A stretch of DNA of 64,000 bases from Gymnorhina tibicen (lineage: Eukaryota; Chordata; Aves; Passeriformes; Artamidae), in contig VXAZ01002108.1 of NCBI GenBank assembly GCA_013399875.1, positions 1,184,120 to 1,248,119 on the forward strand, written 5' to 3'. The translations under genes were made by a program, and so were the position numbers. Below the pieces are notes generated by a model. That model did not search any database. It had not been told where the DNA came from and saw nothing but the letters and a program-made list of their open reading frames with translations. Every line of letters starts with the position of its first letter. Positions within the stretch are counted from its first letter, which is position 1. This document shows positions 27,649 to 40,112 of this stretch, in pieces.

Positions 27649-29762
27649 TTTCTTGAAAGAGATTAAGCAAAAACAGATTAGCACTCAGTTAGCTTCACAT
27701 ATATGCTGTAAAATTAGTATCTAGTGAGATCAGACATAATGAATTTGCAAAGTCCAGGGGTCAAGATGAGAGACAGGTGATGGCAACACCATCACACCCA
27801 GAGACTATGTGAGTTATGTGGTAAATCAAACCCCAAGGAGCACCAGCCTTTAGGAGAGCACAGAATGGCTGAACCACCAGGAAAACCACAAAATCACCAC
27901 TGGAAACTTTAGGTCCTATCAGCATTTCCACTTACTCATGTTTTTCTTCAAGATTCTTACTTTTTTTACTGGGGTTTTTGGTATAATGTCATATAAAAGT
28001 AATACTTTTAAAAATGGTAGAATAACACAGCCTAAATGTTCCTCTTTTTGGAACCTACTGTTCTACTGGTAACTGAAGGTGCACAAAACATCCCAGAATC
28101 ACTTTGTGTGCCTAGAAACAAAATTCCAAAAAATCACTCTCACTCTCACATGACAACATCTAAAGATGTGACTCAGAAAGATGACAGTCATGACTCAGCA
28201 AACTGCAGTTTGTGACACAGCAATTTGGGACCGTCACAGATCTGGAAATAAGATTTTAAGTTATACTCAGACAATTAAGATCTGTCCTGGACTAAACAGT
28301 CATGAAAGGAAATAAATGGTCACTAATGATTAATTGCTATTGCAGAGATACTACAGACCTCTAAAATATTTAGATTCTCCCTTACTTTCTCTGCACTGCA
28401 CAGCGTGGTGAGTTGGTCATTGTGGGCTATGCAGCAGTAGGGAACATGAACAAATAGCTTCCACGTAATGAAATCAGTTGTTTAAACTGAAGAAAATGAC
28501 TACGTTCTATGAAATAAATGGGATAGATTGTTTGATTGATTTATTGGGGAAATGATGAGATATTAACTGCTTATAGTATAAAGACATTTTAACACAGTTG
28601 ATAAGATTGCCAATTAAAAATACATTTGCAAAGAAAAGGAAGAGAGTGCCTCCTGAAAAATGAAATTTATCAAGCAAAATTGAAATCGATTAACAATTAG
28701 TAATACTCTAGGACTTAATAAACTTGTGCTTAGGATGATGGAAATAGCCAACACAGTTTCCACAAATTTAAATTCCTGCCTTGGGCAGACACCCTAAAGT
28801 GAATAAGGTTTCACAAGTCACCTAATCTTATCTAAAACTACGTCTGTACCCTTCCATCAAATACTCAATAGACTGCGCAACAGGTAAGAAAGTAACATGA
28901 GAATTTATAATAAACAGCTCGAGCCAGGTTAGATTTAAATACTTCTAACATGCAAGAATGAAAATAATCTCAGTTTAACTTCAGTAATTTATTAAGTCCT
29001 AAAATATATCTTTAGAGCCTTCTAAGCTATCAATTTTTAAACATAAATAAAAGAGCTAGAGTTCTTTTTAATCATAAAGTTTTAGTTCATCTTCTATCAT
29101 TATTTACAAGTTTATATTTTAAAATGTTTCAAGTTTAGCAAAGTCATCCAGTTTGATATCAAATGAAACAAGGCCTTTAGATTTATTAATATCAGTAATA
29201 GTTGCAAAATTATTTTTCAGTGTGTTTTTCTCTTTTTCCCAGTTCATTCCAAACCTTTTCACATAATAATATTTCTGCCCCTCATCTTTATTCCCTTCTA
29301 CATGCATATGAAAGTCATATCTTTGATAATTCATTTCCTTTGAATGCTACTGTCATTAAATGAATAATAAAGTCAATAATAAACAAACTCTTAACTGCAG
29401 GCACTTTGCATCTTTGCAGTTTTTCTAACACAGTATGGATTCCAGTAAATATTTCTTTTATGTTTTTCTCATTTTTGGATGAAGTCTAAAGGGAACTCAG
29501 TCTTGGTGACACAACTGAGGAAATACACCCATAGTAAAGATTTATATTGTCATGTAAAATTGCCTTCTTGATTTACAGAATATTACTGTATCCTCTCCAC
29601 AGCAGCTTAAGGACTTTTCCTCTTTTCTTACAGTCAAAGAGTGCATAGAGTAGGGTGAAACAACAGAACAGAAATTTATGCTTTAAGTACTTCATCGTAT
29701 GAGTTTTTGCAAAACAAGGGACAGAGTAGGCAGATGTGGAAAGAGTACAATAAGTTATTACT
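27649..29762. other. Unique AT-rich non-coding DNA
   Basis: This lies between two minus-strand CR1 ends. I see no open frame with a known domain and no RNA gene. Confidence 0.6.
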
Positions 29763-29984
29763 GAATCATAGGATCATTTAGGTTGGAAAACCCTCTGAGA
29801 TCATCAAGTCCAACTGTTAAGCCAGCACTGCCATGTTCACAAACTAACCTTGTCCCCAGGTGCCACTTCTACACTTCTTTTGAACACTTACAAGAATGGT
29901 GATGTCACCATTTCCCTGGGCAGCTGTTTCAACACCTGACAACCCTTTCAGTGAGGAATTTTTTTTCTAAGAGCCAACCTAAAA
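29763..29984 (-). mobile_element. CR1 LINE 3' end
   Basis: GAATCATAGGATCATTTAGG at the left is the CR1 terminus in reverse. It continues with 'GATCATCAAGTCCAAC', 'GCCAGCACTGCCA', 'CCCTGGGCAGCTGTTTC' and 'CAACCCTTTCAGTGAGGAA', all in the expected CR1 order. It is one of the best preserved copies in the window and belongs to the same subfamily type as 21835-22000. Confidence 0.9.
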
Positions 29985-32900
29985 TTATGCAGCTATTTGT
30001 ATTCAAAATTATGGGAATTGAACATCCATTCTTAAAAGGGCTAATATCAGACGCCTGACAAATCTCTTACTGGGGGTGTAGTCAGTGTTGTCATCTGTAG
30101 TGACTTACATGAGTTTACCTGAAATAAAATAGCACTGTTATTAACCAGGTCTACTAATATTTACTAACCTGTCACTTTCAGTTTGCAGCTGAGGAAGTAA
30201 ATAGGAAAGAGGGATGTCTCAGCTCTAGAGAGCTGGGAAACAAGGTACACAAGTCTATTTTCAATTGGTTCCAAAGTTTTTAATAACATCTTCCTAGAGG
30301 AAATGGCTTTTTTACAGCCCAGGTCTAATACTGTCACCAATGGACACAGCCTCTGCTCAGCTCCAGTCCCAGCACAACTCTGGGCTGATAAATGTGGTGT
30401 GTGTCCTTCTGGTGTCTGGCTGCCATGGGATTAAAGCACTACTCCTACTATAGCAAGTTTATACCCACTGGGAGCTTCTCTTTTAGTTGCTGAATTTTCA
30501 GAATAATTGCACATATAAACCAAGCACTTTTCTTATTTATATGCTCATATTTAATGGCATAGTCTTGCAGTAACCTCTGAAATTATGATGAATGATGTTT
30601 TAAATTACTCTTCTTGCCTATTTCCATTCTATATGTACTTGATAGAATCAGGCAAATTAATATTATTTCATATATATTCAGAAATAATGTTTCTTCAAAA
30701 AATGCAAGCTGAAGAAAATACTCATACATAAACTATTCCAAAAGTCTTCTTAATTAAATTTTTAACTGCAAATGATATAATACTAAAGCTATCACAAGAA
30801 GGTAAATTGTATTTATTTTGTCCTATGTCATAATGTTTGGGATTGCAACTGGAGTATGTGAAACAGTTTACAAAATTTATGAGTTCTGAGCATTTTCAGT
30901 TCCTCTGTAGGGTTTGGGATTTTGTTTTTCTCTACTACCCTTTCTAGCTCCCTATAATTCAGCTTTGATGCAGACCAATCAACCTGAGCTGGAAGAGTCA
31001 GTCCCCTGCATGAGCTGCCCAAATCCACGACTGCTTTGCTTAGGCAACCAGATTGGATGCCATAAAGGCTGCCCATAACATTTTGATGCAAAGACCATAA
31101 AAAATTCATTGATCAGCTACTAATTGATATTTTCAGTTACTACATAACTGTCTGAAACAAATTTAAGATATATTGAGGCAAGTATCACTTTATTCTTTTT
31201 TAAATATTCATTTTTGGGGTTTAGTGAAGGTTATAGGAAAAATTTTAATAACAGGAAAAAGTATGTCTTAATTATTGATCTAAACTATCATAAACTAAAT
31301 GCCAAATAATCCATAAATGCTAATTGAAACCTACTTTCACTTCTATGCAGAATGCAGTGCAATGAATAAGTAACAGACTATCCCCCACAGAGCAATATAC
31401 TCTATCACAAATCTTGAGCTGTATTTCCTCCCTTATTTTTTGTCCAAAATATGATTCCAAAAAGATATTATTCAGTTATAACACCTTAGTCCCTTTCAAG
31501 CTCCAGGCACTTAATATGCTGAATTTTAGATTGCTTTTTTTATATTCTGCCTGTTCCTGCCTTCCTTACTATATGTTAAGGTATTAAAACTGTCTGCTCC
31601 AATTTCCCCTCTGCTTAGGAAGATATGACAGAGAGATGAAAAAGACTACCTTTCTTCTTGAAAAGCTAAACATGCCATAAAAAAAGAAACAGTGGAAACT
31701 ACTAGTGCCTTACCAAGGCAGTTTACATCATGCCGCCACCGAAAACACACTAAAATAAAAGTGTGAGACATAGCACAAGTCCCGTCAGGTTTCTTCTAGA
31801 AAAACTGCAACTGCTATTCCTCATATTTTGAGCTTCTATTAGAATGCCCTAGTATAAAAGAAATTCCATTAAATTTGTCTCATTATTACAATTAAAAAAA
31901 AAACAACTGAAAGGTTATTCAGTACAGTGAGAGCACCAATTTTTAAACTTTTACTTAAATAAAAGTGGTTAATCTTGGCAGGGGGGAGAGGGAGATGGTT
32001 TCAAAATACCTATTAATGACTAAAAGTTAGACCAAATCAATCTTCATTCTCATAGATTTCAATGCTTAAAATTGAATCCTGGCAATACTTTTATATGGAA
32101 CTCTTTTTGTCTTGGCACAATAAGGAAGAATCATCTTTGGATCTCTATGACTGAAGTACTAGAGGGTGTATCTCTATTTGTAGGTGGAATTTGAGGTTGC
32201 AATATGTAATCCTAGAGACTGTTGCACCATAGATAACAGAATTTGTGGAGGGAAAAAAAAAAAGAAAACCATTTTTGCATAGATTTTTTGGGATTGGATG
32301 AGACCTTGAAGATCAATACACACATACACAAAAAGGAGACTACTTTCCAGGCAGTTTGGGACAAGTGACATTTGTCACCACAGACCAGGAGTAACACTAC
32401 TGCACGTCTTCAGGCCTTCTGCATAACCAGAAATTGCTAATAGGAAGTCATGAAAGCCAACCTCTGAGCTATCAGTTTGTACAAAACCAAAATGCTGATT
32501 TTGTTCACTCTCAGACAACTTCGGAATAAATATTGAGCCATTAGTAACTCTGAAGGTAAATGGAATTATTTCAGATCAGAAAAAAAAAGCACTTGAAAAA
32601 GCTCACTACACTAAATGAATTGGCATACCAGCCTGTATCAGATGGAACAGGTTCCACAAGGAAACAGCCCAAAGCCCAGATAACAGAGGGCTGTTCCATT
32701 GGATTGGCATCACGGAGTCAGACCTCGTGTCACTAAATGCAGCATTAGTCCAGCCGCACACACTGGGATGTACTGAGCTGCATTACCAAACAACTGCACC
32801 ACAGAGAAGGGACACACTGAGTTCCTCTTCAAGCTTAAAAAACAGTTTTATAGGTTTTCCTCAGAGCTTTTGCCATTAATGGTTAACTGAGCCTATTCCC

Positions 32901-35584
32901 CCTCCATTCTCAGCAAAGCCTTGGCAAGGCTCAATGGCAGCGGGTGCCTTGAGGCTGGGAGAATCTCCCACCGTTTCTGGAGAGCTGGTGACAGCAGCAC
33001 AGCTGATTTCATGTCAGATATTTCCATTTCTTTTAAGCTAACAGCTTACTTTTAATGTTATGGAAATCAAACATTGCAAGACAGAATAATCAAGCCACAT
33101 CTTCCTAAGTAAGACACTCAGTTAATTACCCTTTTCCACAGAGGTGAAAACAGTGGTGTCTCAGATGCCTCTGTTAAGCAAGGAACATAAGCAATAATTT
33201 CAAACAAATGACTCTTTAAAATATACTTATTTTACATGTCAACTGATGGAAAATTTACTGTATAACTGGTGGGGTGTCTTTTTTCAGACTGAGAAGATTA
33301 CTTACTGAAACAGTTACTATTACTTAGTGAAACAGTTCTCCTATACTGATAACAAGGAGGGGAAAAGTTTCACTTAGGAAACTTGAAACATTTTCCTACA
33401 GGCTCATTTTGACCCCATGTCAATGGTGATGGCAACATGTTCCAGAATTTTCTCTCACATAACATGGAACAATCAAGATAAGTTATTTTTCTGCACTGCA
33501 AAAGCAAAATAGAATAAGTCAGCTCCTGGTTTGCATTCCACAAGCTTCATTTCTGGAAGACCTGATAGGGAGAATTTCCTTTTAATTAGCAAGTGAGAAA
33601 TGCTAATATGAATATGCTGACATAGGATAAAAATCTACCCATCCCATGCTGTACAATGAGATATATATATATATATTCAGTCTACTCTGAGAGTCAGCTT
33701 AAAAGGCAAATGACTCTAATAAAAACTAATATGGTCTCCATGTCATATAAAGGAAAATATGTAATGTAACAGAAGGAGAAGCAAAACTGAGTACAGTAAT
33801 CAAGGTGATTACATATACAACTGTTTTGCATTCAACCTGTTTTTCCTGCCTTATCATGCACTTACCCATGTTGTCTTCCTGTGCTACACCTCACTTCAGA
33901 AAAAAAATTACAAAAACAGTAAGAAGAATAATCAAGGAATTTAACTGGCAGATGTAGAAACTCTTGCCATGCAGAGAGAGAAACTGATTAAATCCATATA
34001 CCGATAAAATAGAACTTCACCCATTGTTCAGACAGTGAGTTTTTGAAGCAGCACAGAAATTAGATCTCAGTATATTTCACTAATGAAGGTACAGTAAAAA
34101 AAACAGAGTTCATACCACTGGACATCCAGTTGGTGGTTTGTTGCATGTTACTTATGGTGACTTGAGGGAGTTATTCTGGATGGAAACCTTTATATATAGG
34201 CTATGTAAAACATTCTCCATCAATAAACCCAACTTGTCTGCTTACAATCCTTCTAACTTGTGCATGGAGACAGAGTACTTTGTTGTGATTACGCTTGCAA
34301 AAAAGTATAATAACAGATCTCCCCAACTATTTGGATCAATACCACAACTTTGGTCTGAATTTCCAGGGGGAACACATCTACCTCTCCAGATACGTAATGA
34401 ATTAAATGCTCCATGAAATAAGACCCAAGTCATAGCCAAACATCAACAGAAGTCAAGCAAATTTAGCTGTGTCTTGTTCACTGGATTCTATTAAAACAGC
34501 CCAAATCAAGGCAGCTATAATAAGCAGAACTGCATTATTTTGTTATTTTAGTACTTTGAAAATGTAGAGTGATAGGATTGAACACAACCTCTGCTTTCAC
34601 AGTGTTCTTCAAAGCCCACTTATTAAAGAGTAAATTTTCACATAGCAAAATCCACCAAATAGATGGTGTAAACATCAACAATTCGTTACCTCCTATATCC
34701 TGCTCTTGTAAGGATTTTACATTCATCTTTTGCTGAGCACTCAACACATAGAATATACATAGTAAAACATGTATACAGTAAAAGGGAAAAATTCAAATAT
34801 CTTAGTATTTGGTAAAAGAAATTTGGTGAAATCTGCAAGGAATGGCATATGGAAACAACTAAACTGTCATGATCATGACCATAGGTTAAAAATGTACAAC
34901 ATGTGGAGAGATGAAAAGAGAAAATAAAAACAAATGCTAAACTTATCTCCTGATTCTGAGGAGTGACATATTATCACTAGCAAAGTAGTCATGGATTTAC
35001 AACAGCAAACAAAAAACCCTCTGATATCAATGAGAAAATAATGGACCAAAGACAAACTGAATTATTATTCCTATTCTTATATAGTTTGACTATTACTTTT
35101 TAATATCACCTGATGACTCTCTGATGTCTAGGATATGGCATTCCATATTTTGTAGTGAATTTAGGTGAGCATGTTATGCATAAAATGTTGTAAGACAGCT
35201 GTGGAAACACATCTGTTTTGCCTTAATTTCTTTTGGAAATAAAAGCTCTCCACAGTCTTCTCTGCTAGACAAACTCCAATAGAAGAGTTTCGGAAAACCT
35301 TAAGAAACATCCATTCTTAAACACATTTTGAAAGATCCCAAATGATGGTTGTAGGAACTTTCTTGTCAGTGGGTCTAATTATAGAGAGCTTGTTACCAGG
35401 AAAAGCAGATACAGAAATGATGGCCAATAGTGATTTCATCAACACGTCTTGAAAGGCATTTTCATCTTACACTAATAGACAGCAACTACTATGCAGAAAT
35501 AAAGGCAAGAATCCAACTCTTACAAGCAACAGAATTTCTGTGTGAATCATAAAGTTTGAAACCAGTGAAGTGATTAAAAAAAAT
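29985..35584. other. Unique AT-rich non-coding DNA
   Basis: The (AT)8 run at 33661 is the only clear repeat. GC-richer patches near 30300-30450 and 32640-33000 are unassigned. No gene was recognised. Confidence 0.55.
33661..33676. repeat. (AT)8 microsatellite
   Basis: Eight uninterrupted AT units follow GAG and end at TTCAG. Confidence 0.85.
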
Positions 35585-36050
35585 TGTTTGGTATGTGGCA
35601 GCGGTGCGTGTGTCACATGAGCACTGGTTCAAGTATGCAGAAGAAGGAACAGTAGCACTGGAAAGGGGATGAACGTGGAACATGATGCCAAGAACACAAC
35701 TGCTATTTTTGCAGTGTATTTTCACTGTCTCTCTCAACTAGCCTTTTGTCATCCCGCGAAGCAGACGCAGTCTCCAGATGGATCATGCAGCTGTGCATAT
35801 TTGGCTCAAAGGTGTGTCAGCTTCTATTTGTTCACAAGTCAGCCAGCAGGCTCTTGTCACAGGAGCAGGGGAAGGATCAATACAGACGGATGCTAAAAAG
35901 AGCAAGTCAGTCTGGGTGGGCCTTGGTGCCCATGCACAGCCCTGTGTGGCTACAGGAGTTACGGTCTGGGCACCGCCCTTTCTCGGCTTCACCCTCTTAC
36001 CCGGGGTGCTGCAAGGGCAGAATAATAACCAAAAAAGAATAATCAAGAAT
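35585..36050. other. CpG-richer block of unknown origin
   Basis: I count 11 CpG sites in about 430 bp, against very few in the flanks. Open frames run through it in several phases on both strands (up to 136 codons), as expected from its higher GC content, and none shows a domain I know. No TG...CA ends with flanking duplication could be found, so it is not called an LTR. Confidence 0.4.
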
Positions 36051-39000
36051 AACCCAAAAGGAGACTTTACTGTTTCAGGATGTAGGAAATGGTATTTGAT
36101 CATTTCTATAGCACTGAATACCAGTAAATTAATATATTTGCATTTTTCTAGATATTTTAGTTTCATATTTCAGCTCCAGCTACTTTAAAATTGTGCTGAT
36201 TTTACTTTATCAATTCTTTCCTTCTCTGATATTTCAAAATTACACCAGATTTCAATGCAAATTTTTTTGTATAATTGAGCACTTTACTTCTTTCAGTACA
36301 TACCATAGTCAATACAAATTTTTTTTGTGTGACCTTACAGAGGCAAGAGGCAGTGATTCTCAGTCCCCTCAGCCCATTCCAGTAGCTCACTCGCAGTGCT
36401 CCAAAGCTACAAAATTTAAGTGAGTCTCAGGGTTACCTTTCAGTATCTATGGTAGCTACTAACATTCTTTTGAAATTGTCCTGCTCCACAGTTTCTTGTC
36501 CTCATATACATAAAGATGATAGCTCTTATCACCTCTCTTTCAATTCACATTTATTATAAATCTCAGTCCTGAGTGACCAACTAAAAATACCGTATTTGAT
36601 GGCGATTTCACGACTACAAGATTTTGGGGAAAATTTGAAAATGAAAATCTGCATTTATCCAAAACATCAATGTATATTCAAGTATTCAGAATATTTTTTA
36701 ATAACAGTTCTGATTCAAAGGCCATCTCATAGCTTTTAAAACTAAATTCACTATTTTTGAATTCTTACAGCACAAAATTTTTTATCTACATATAAGTAAA
36801 TACGAACCCCACATCAGAAAAATATGGTCTGGATGTAGTTGCTTGGCCTAGGACTACTTTAGTAGCTAAAATTATAAAGCAATATTTATTTTACAAAAGG
36901 GATGTATAGATATCAGAGCCCACACTTTACTAGATGTACCTGATAGGGAATATTGCTGGTGTGCTATATCTCCCACACCCATTCACTTCTCATCTACCCT
37001 TTCTCAGTATATTTGTTGATACACATGTTGCATCTAGACTTCTCATTTGTTCTTCAAAACATAATTGCAAAGCTGAGGAAAAGAAATAAAAAATAATAGC
37101 AAAGCTCTAAATGCAGCAATTCAATGCCTAGCAACCTGTGAGAGACTGAAAAAAAAATCACAAATTATCTGCAAGAGGCAGTTGGAACAAGGGCTTGGGG
37201 TAAACAGACACACAAACAACATGTCAGCCATGATAAAGAATGTAAATTTGAACAGATGTCACTTCCAGAGCAGCAGCAGGCAGATTAAACTGAATTGGCT
37301 TTGGATGAAATCCAAGGAAGAGCGAGAAAATATGACGCTTTCGCCCTGAGCACTTACTGAAATCTAGTCTCCAGAACCTCTTTTCTTTAGTAATTATAAT
37401 AGAATGGGGCTAAAAATAGGAAGAGTCTTCAAGAAGGGCAGTTTATTTTAAACTCATTCATTGCACATACATATTGTTCTGCAAATGTTTCATTCTCAGG
37501 TAAAAAGAACGAAAATCCCTGTCTGCTATGAAAGAAAGTGCTAAATGAGGAGACTTCAAGTTATGATAGTTTACAGTAGCAGAAATTTCAGCAACATACT
37601 ACTTGTGCTTAATGAATCTAGGCCAATACTCTGAAACAAAACATAATGTTGCAATCTTCAAGTTAAACCATAGTCATTATAAATTTTTGCTGTTCATTGT
37701 TTCTTGAATAATTCTGGTTACCAGTGCTTTGTGCATGTATGTTTTAAATCACCGCTCATTCTTACTTGCATATTTCAGTTTATTGTATATGACATACCAT
37801 ATGCCAGCAGAAATAAAGAGAATACAGAGCTCTGAACACCTGAGTCAAGGAATAACAGAAATATCTCTTTGGATTTCCCCTAAAAACATTCTAAACAAAC
37901 TTCATTCTCTAATTCTGGGCCTTTACATCACTGTTACACTTTCCAAAGCCCTAAAGATGGACCAATTACATCTGTCTGTAGCACATAAGTTTGTCTGTTG
38001 GGTTTTGTTTTGCTTTTGATGCTTTTTTCCCAGGACAGCAATGTCTTGACTTTGAATGCAAAACAATGAAACAAAACTTTATTCCATTGGCCACAATTTT
38101 AATAAGGACATCCCCAGAAGAGTTTTCACTTATTTCATTTTTAAGTGTACAATTATCCTATGAATTTCAAATCATAATACTAGCAGAAATAAAAGCCAAT
38201 AAATGTCACCTCTCCATGTTTCCACACTCTAGAATTGAGAAAATTAAATCTAATCCCCATAAGTAATTAATTCATCATAATCAACAGCATTATTATCTTT
38301 CACTGTTAGACTCAAAAAAGAAAAACAACATTTTGAGAAGTGGCAAAATAAAGAAATATATTGCAGAGGTAGATTATCAAACCACCTGAATTTTCAATTA
38401 TTATTACATAATGGACCCCACCATATGATCTTTAGATCCTTAGATTTAGACCTGCTTTCAGTATGGCCCACAGAACAGCATAATTATTTTCATGAAAGCA
38501 AAATGAATGACAAGTCATTACTTCTCAAATTAATTAATATCAGCTCTCCTAGTTAATACTAAGTTCCATGTGGAAGAGATAAAAATCACACACTTTGTTT
38601 AATATGCACAACAGATGCCATCTCCTCACATTTGAATAGAGTATTCATATTTGTAAGTCAGTATTTCAAACTGAAACACTGCATTTTTTTTAAGTCAATA
38701 ATACAAGCCTACGAAATTAAAATGCACTACTTGTGTGAAACACAACAAAATCATTGTTTGTTTATCTTTAAGGTGATAATAAAAAAGATTAATGATACTG
38801 CTGTATAATGAAACAATCTGCCACAAGGCAAGTTGCAGAATACAGAATGAAGCTCTAGCAAAAATACTAAGGAAAGCTTCAGTTTTCTCCCAAACACATT
38901 AAAAAGTCCCTTTTATTACCAGGTGACATTTTTACATTTAAAAGAGAGTTGATTTTCATGTGGTTCTTAAAGGTCAAACAGTTAATCTACCTCTGTAAGG

Positions 39001-39441
39001 AGAGTGTATTCCTCTGAAGAGATTTCTAGAGGACATAAAATCAATAAGAGTCATCAGTCTCAAAAAGAATAAAACCTTTCCCTGTTCTCAAGGCAAAAGC
39101 TTATACCAATCCGTAAGAAATTGGATCCAGCTCATGAAAAAATCAGTCCTCATGCAGCAGTAAAAAGTAGCAACCTTTAGAGTAGAACACAGATGTAAAA
39201 GATTTTTATATCAATAATTCTGAAGGAAAAAACCCTATTCAGAGTGGAATCTGGAAGAGTATTGGTTTCATCATATGTGTTCCCTTTGCTTTTGCATTTG
39301 TAAGTGGTAAAAACAATAAGAGAGTGAAAAGTTGAACCTACCACAGTCTGATATACTGGGATGTTCAACAGTGTGTTCTTCAGCTCTCTCTGATGTGACA
39401 CAAACACTCTGTTTCTGCTGGAGGCAAGAGAGACAAAAAGG
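36051..39441. other. Unique AT-rich non-coding DNA
   Basis: No repeat family was seen. The stretch 38640-38980 carries an ATTGTTTGTTTATCTTT-like cluster of SOX, FOX and GATA-type sites and could be a regulatory element, but this is unproven. Confidence 0.5.
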
Positions 39442-39446
39442 GAACC
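39442..39446. repeat. Target-site duplication, left copy
   Basis: GAACC lies directly before the TG end of the LTR and is repeated exactly after its CA end. Confidence 0.85.
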
Positions 39447-39525
39447 TGTCTTGGGGTGACTTTATGCTGTTGTATCCCCTACCACTGCTCTATGCCCAGA
39501 CATGATTCCTGAGCCTTTCTATGCC

Positions 39526-39532
39526 TTTAAAA
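39526..39532 (+). promoter_or_regulatory. TATA-like box of the LTR
   Basis: TTTAAAA lies about 80 bp into the LTR and upstream of its AATAAA, where the U3 promoter would be expected. This is position and motif only; no transcription evidence is available. Confidence 0.45.
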
Positions 39533-39956
39533 CTGGATGCAAGAGACAGAGAAAAAAAACTGAGCAAACTTTACAAAACAGTTTGTGCTTCAAGGACACA
39601 GAGATTAGCTACTGCTGCTGCGGGCAGAGGAAGCACTTTTTTCTTCTGGCTTTTCGGTCAGTTTTTTCGGCTCTGTTTCTTCGGAGAGGGACGGAGAGTT
39701 GAGTTTTTTTTCCTCTTGGGACTTTGGGTTTTTTTCCCTTCTTCTCTTCTGGACTTGTTCGGAACACCAGAACATCAGAACCCCACCGGGGGACCTTCCA
39801 CCGGCCTGGAGGGGGGCCCCCCACGCCGACCCAGCTCCAAGGAGGAGAAGAGAGACCGCACCCACAGAAGGACTCTAAAATCTTTCAGGTTTTCTCTCCA
39901 GAGCGAGAGATTTTATTATTTAGCATTATTATTATTATTTTCCTGTGTGTTTGTTA

Positions 39957-39962
39957 AATAAA
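39957..39962 (+). promoter_or_regulatory. LTR polyadenylation signal AATAAA
   Basis: This canonical hexamer lies about 150 bp before the 3' end of the LTR and follows a (ATT)n run. The downstream sequence is T-rich, as expected for a functional poly(A) site. Confidence 0.6.
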
Positions 39963-40107
39963 TAGTTTTTATTTTCTCCTTCACTTTCCTCCAAGGAAAA
40001 TTTGTTTTTTCCCGAACCCGGTTGGGGGCAGGGGTGGTTGTGGCCTGCCTTCCTTTGGGGAAGCGTTCCTTTTGGACGTTTCCCTGGGTTCGGCCTAAAC
40101 CACCACA

Positions 40108-40112
40108 GAACC
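40108..40112. repeat. Target-site duplication, right copy
   Basis: GAACC lies directly after the CA end of the LTR and is identical to the left copy. Confidence 0.85.

Larger units (their letters stand above)
39447..40107 (+). mobile_element. Solo LTR of an avian endogenous retrovirus (ERVL-like)
   Basis: This 661-bp block begins TGTCTTGG and ends CCACCACA. The two ends form an imperfect terminal inverted repeat (6 of 8 positions). It is flanked by a perfect 5-bp direct repeat, GAACC (39442-39446 and 40108-40112). Inside are a TATA-like TTTAAAA (39526-39532), T-rich and CpG-rich stretches, and an AATAAA signal (39957-39962) after an ATT microsatellite. This order (TATA, then poly(A) signal) gives the plus orientation. 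There is no retroviral coding region nearby, so it is a solo LTR. A 5-bp duplication fits class III (ERVL-type) elements, and the start resembles LTRs I associate with songbirds, but both points are inference. The open frames across it (39521-39961 plus and 39605-39865 minus) are by-products of its low-complexity sequence. Confidence 0.9.

Noticed and set aside
35669..36188. Frames of 136, 127 and 98 codons
   Set aside because: They are open in several phases at once, as expected for a GC-richer patch. No domain was recognised, so only the block itself is reported.
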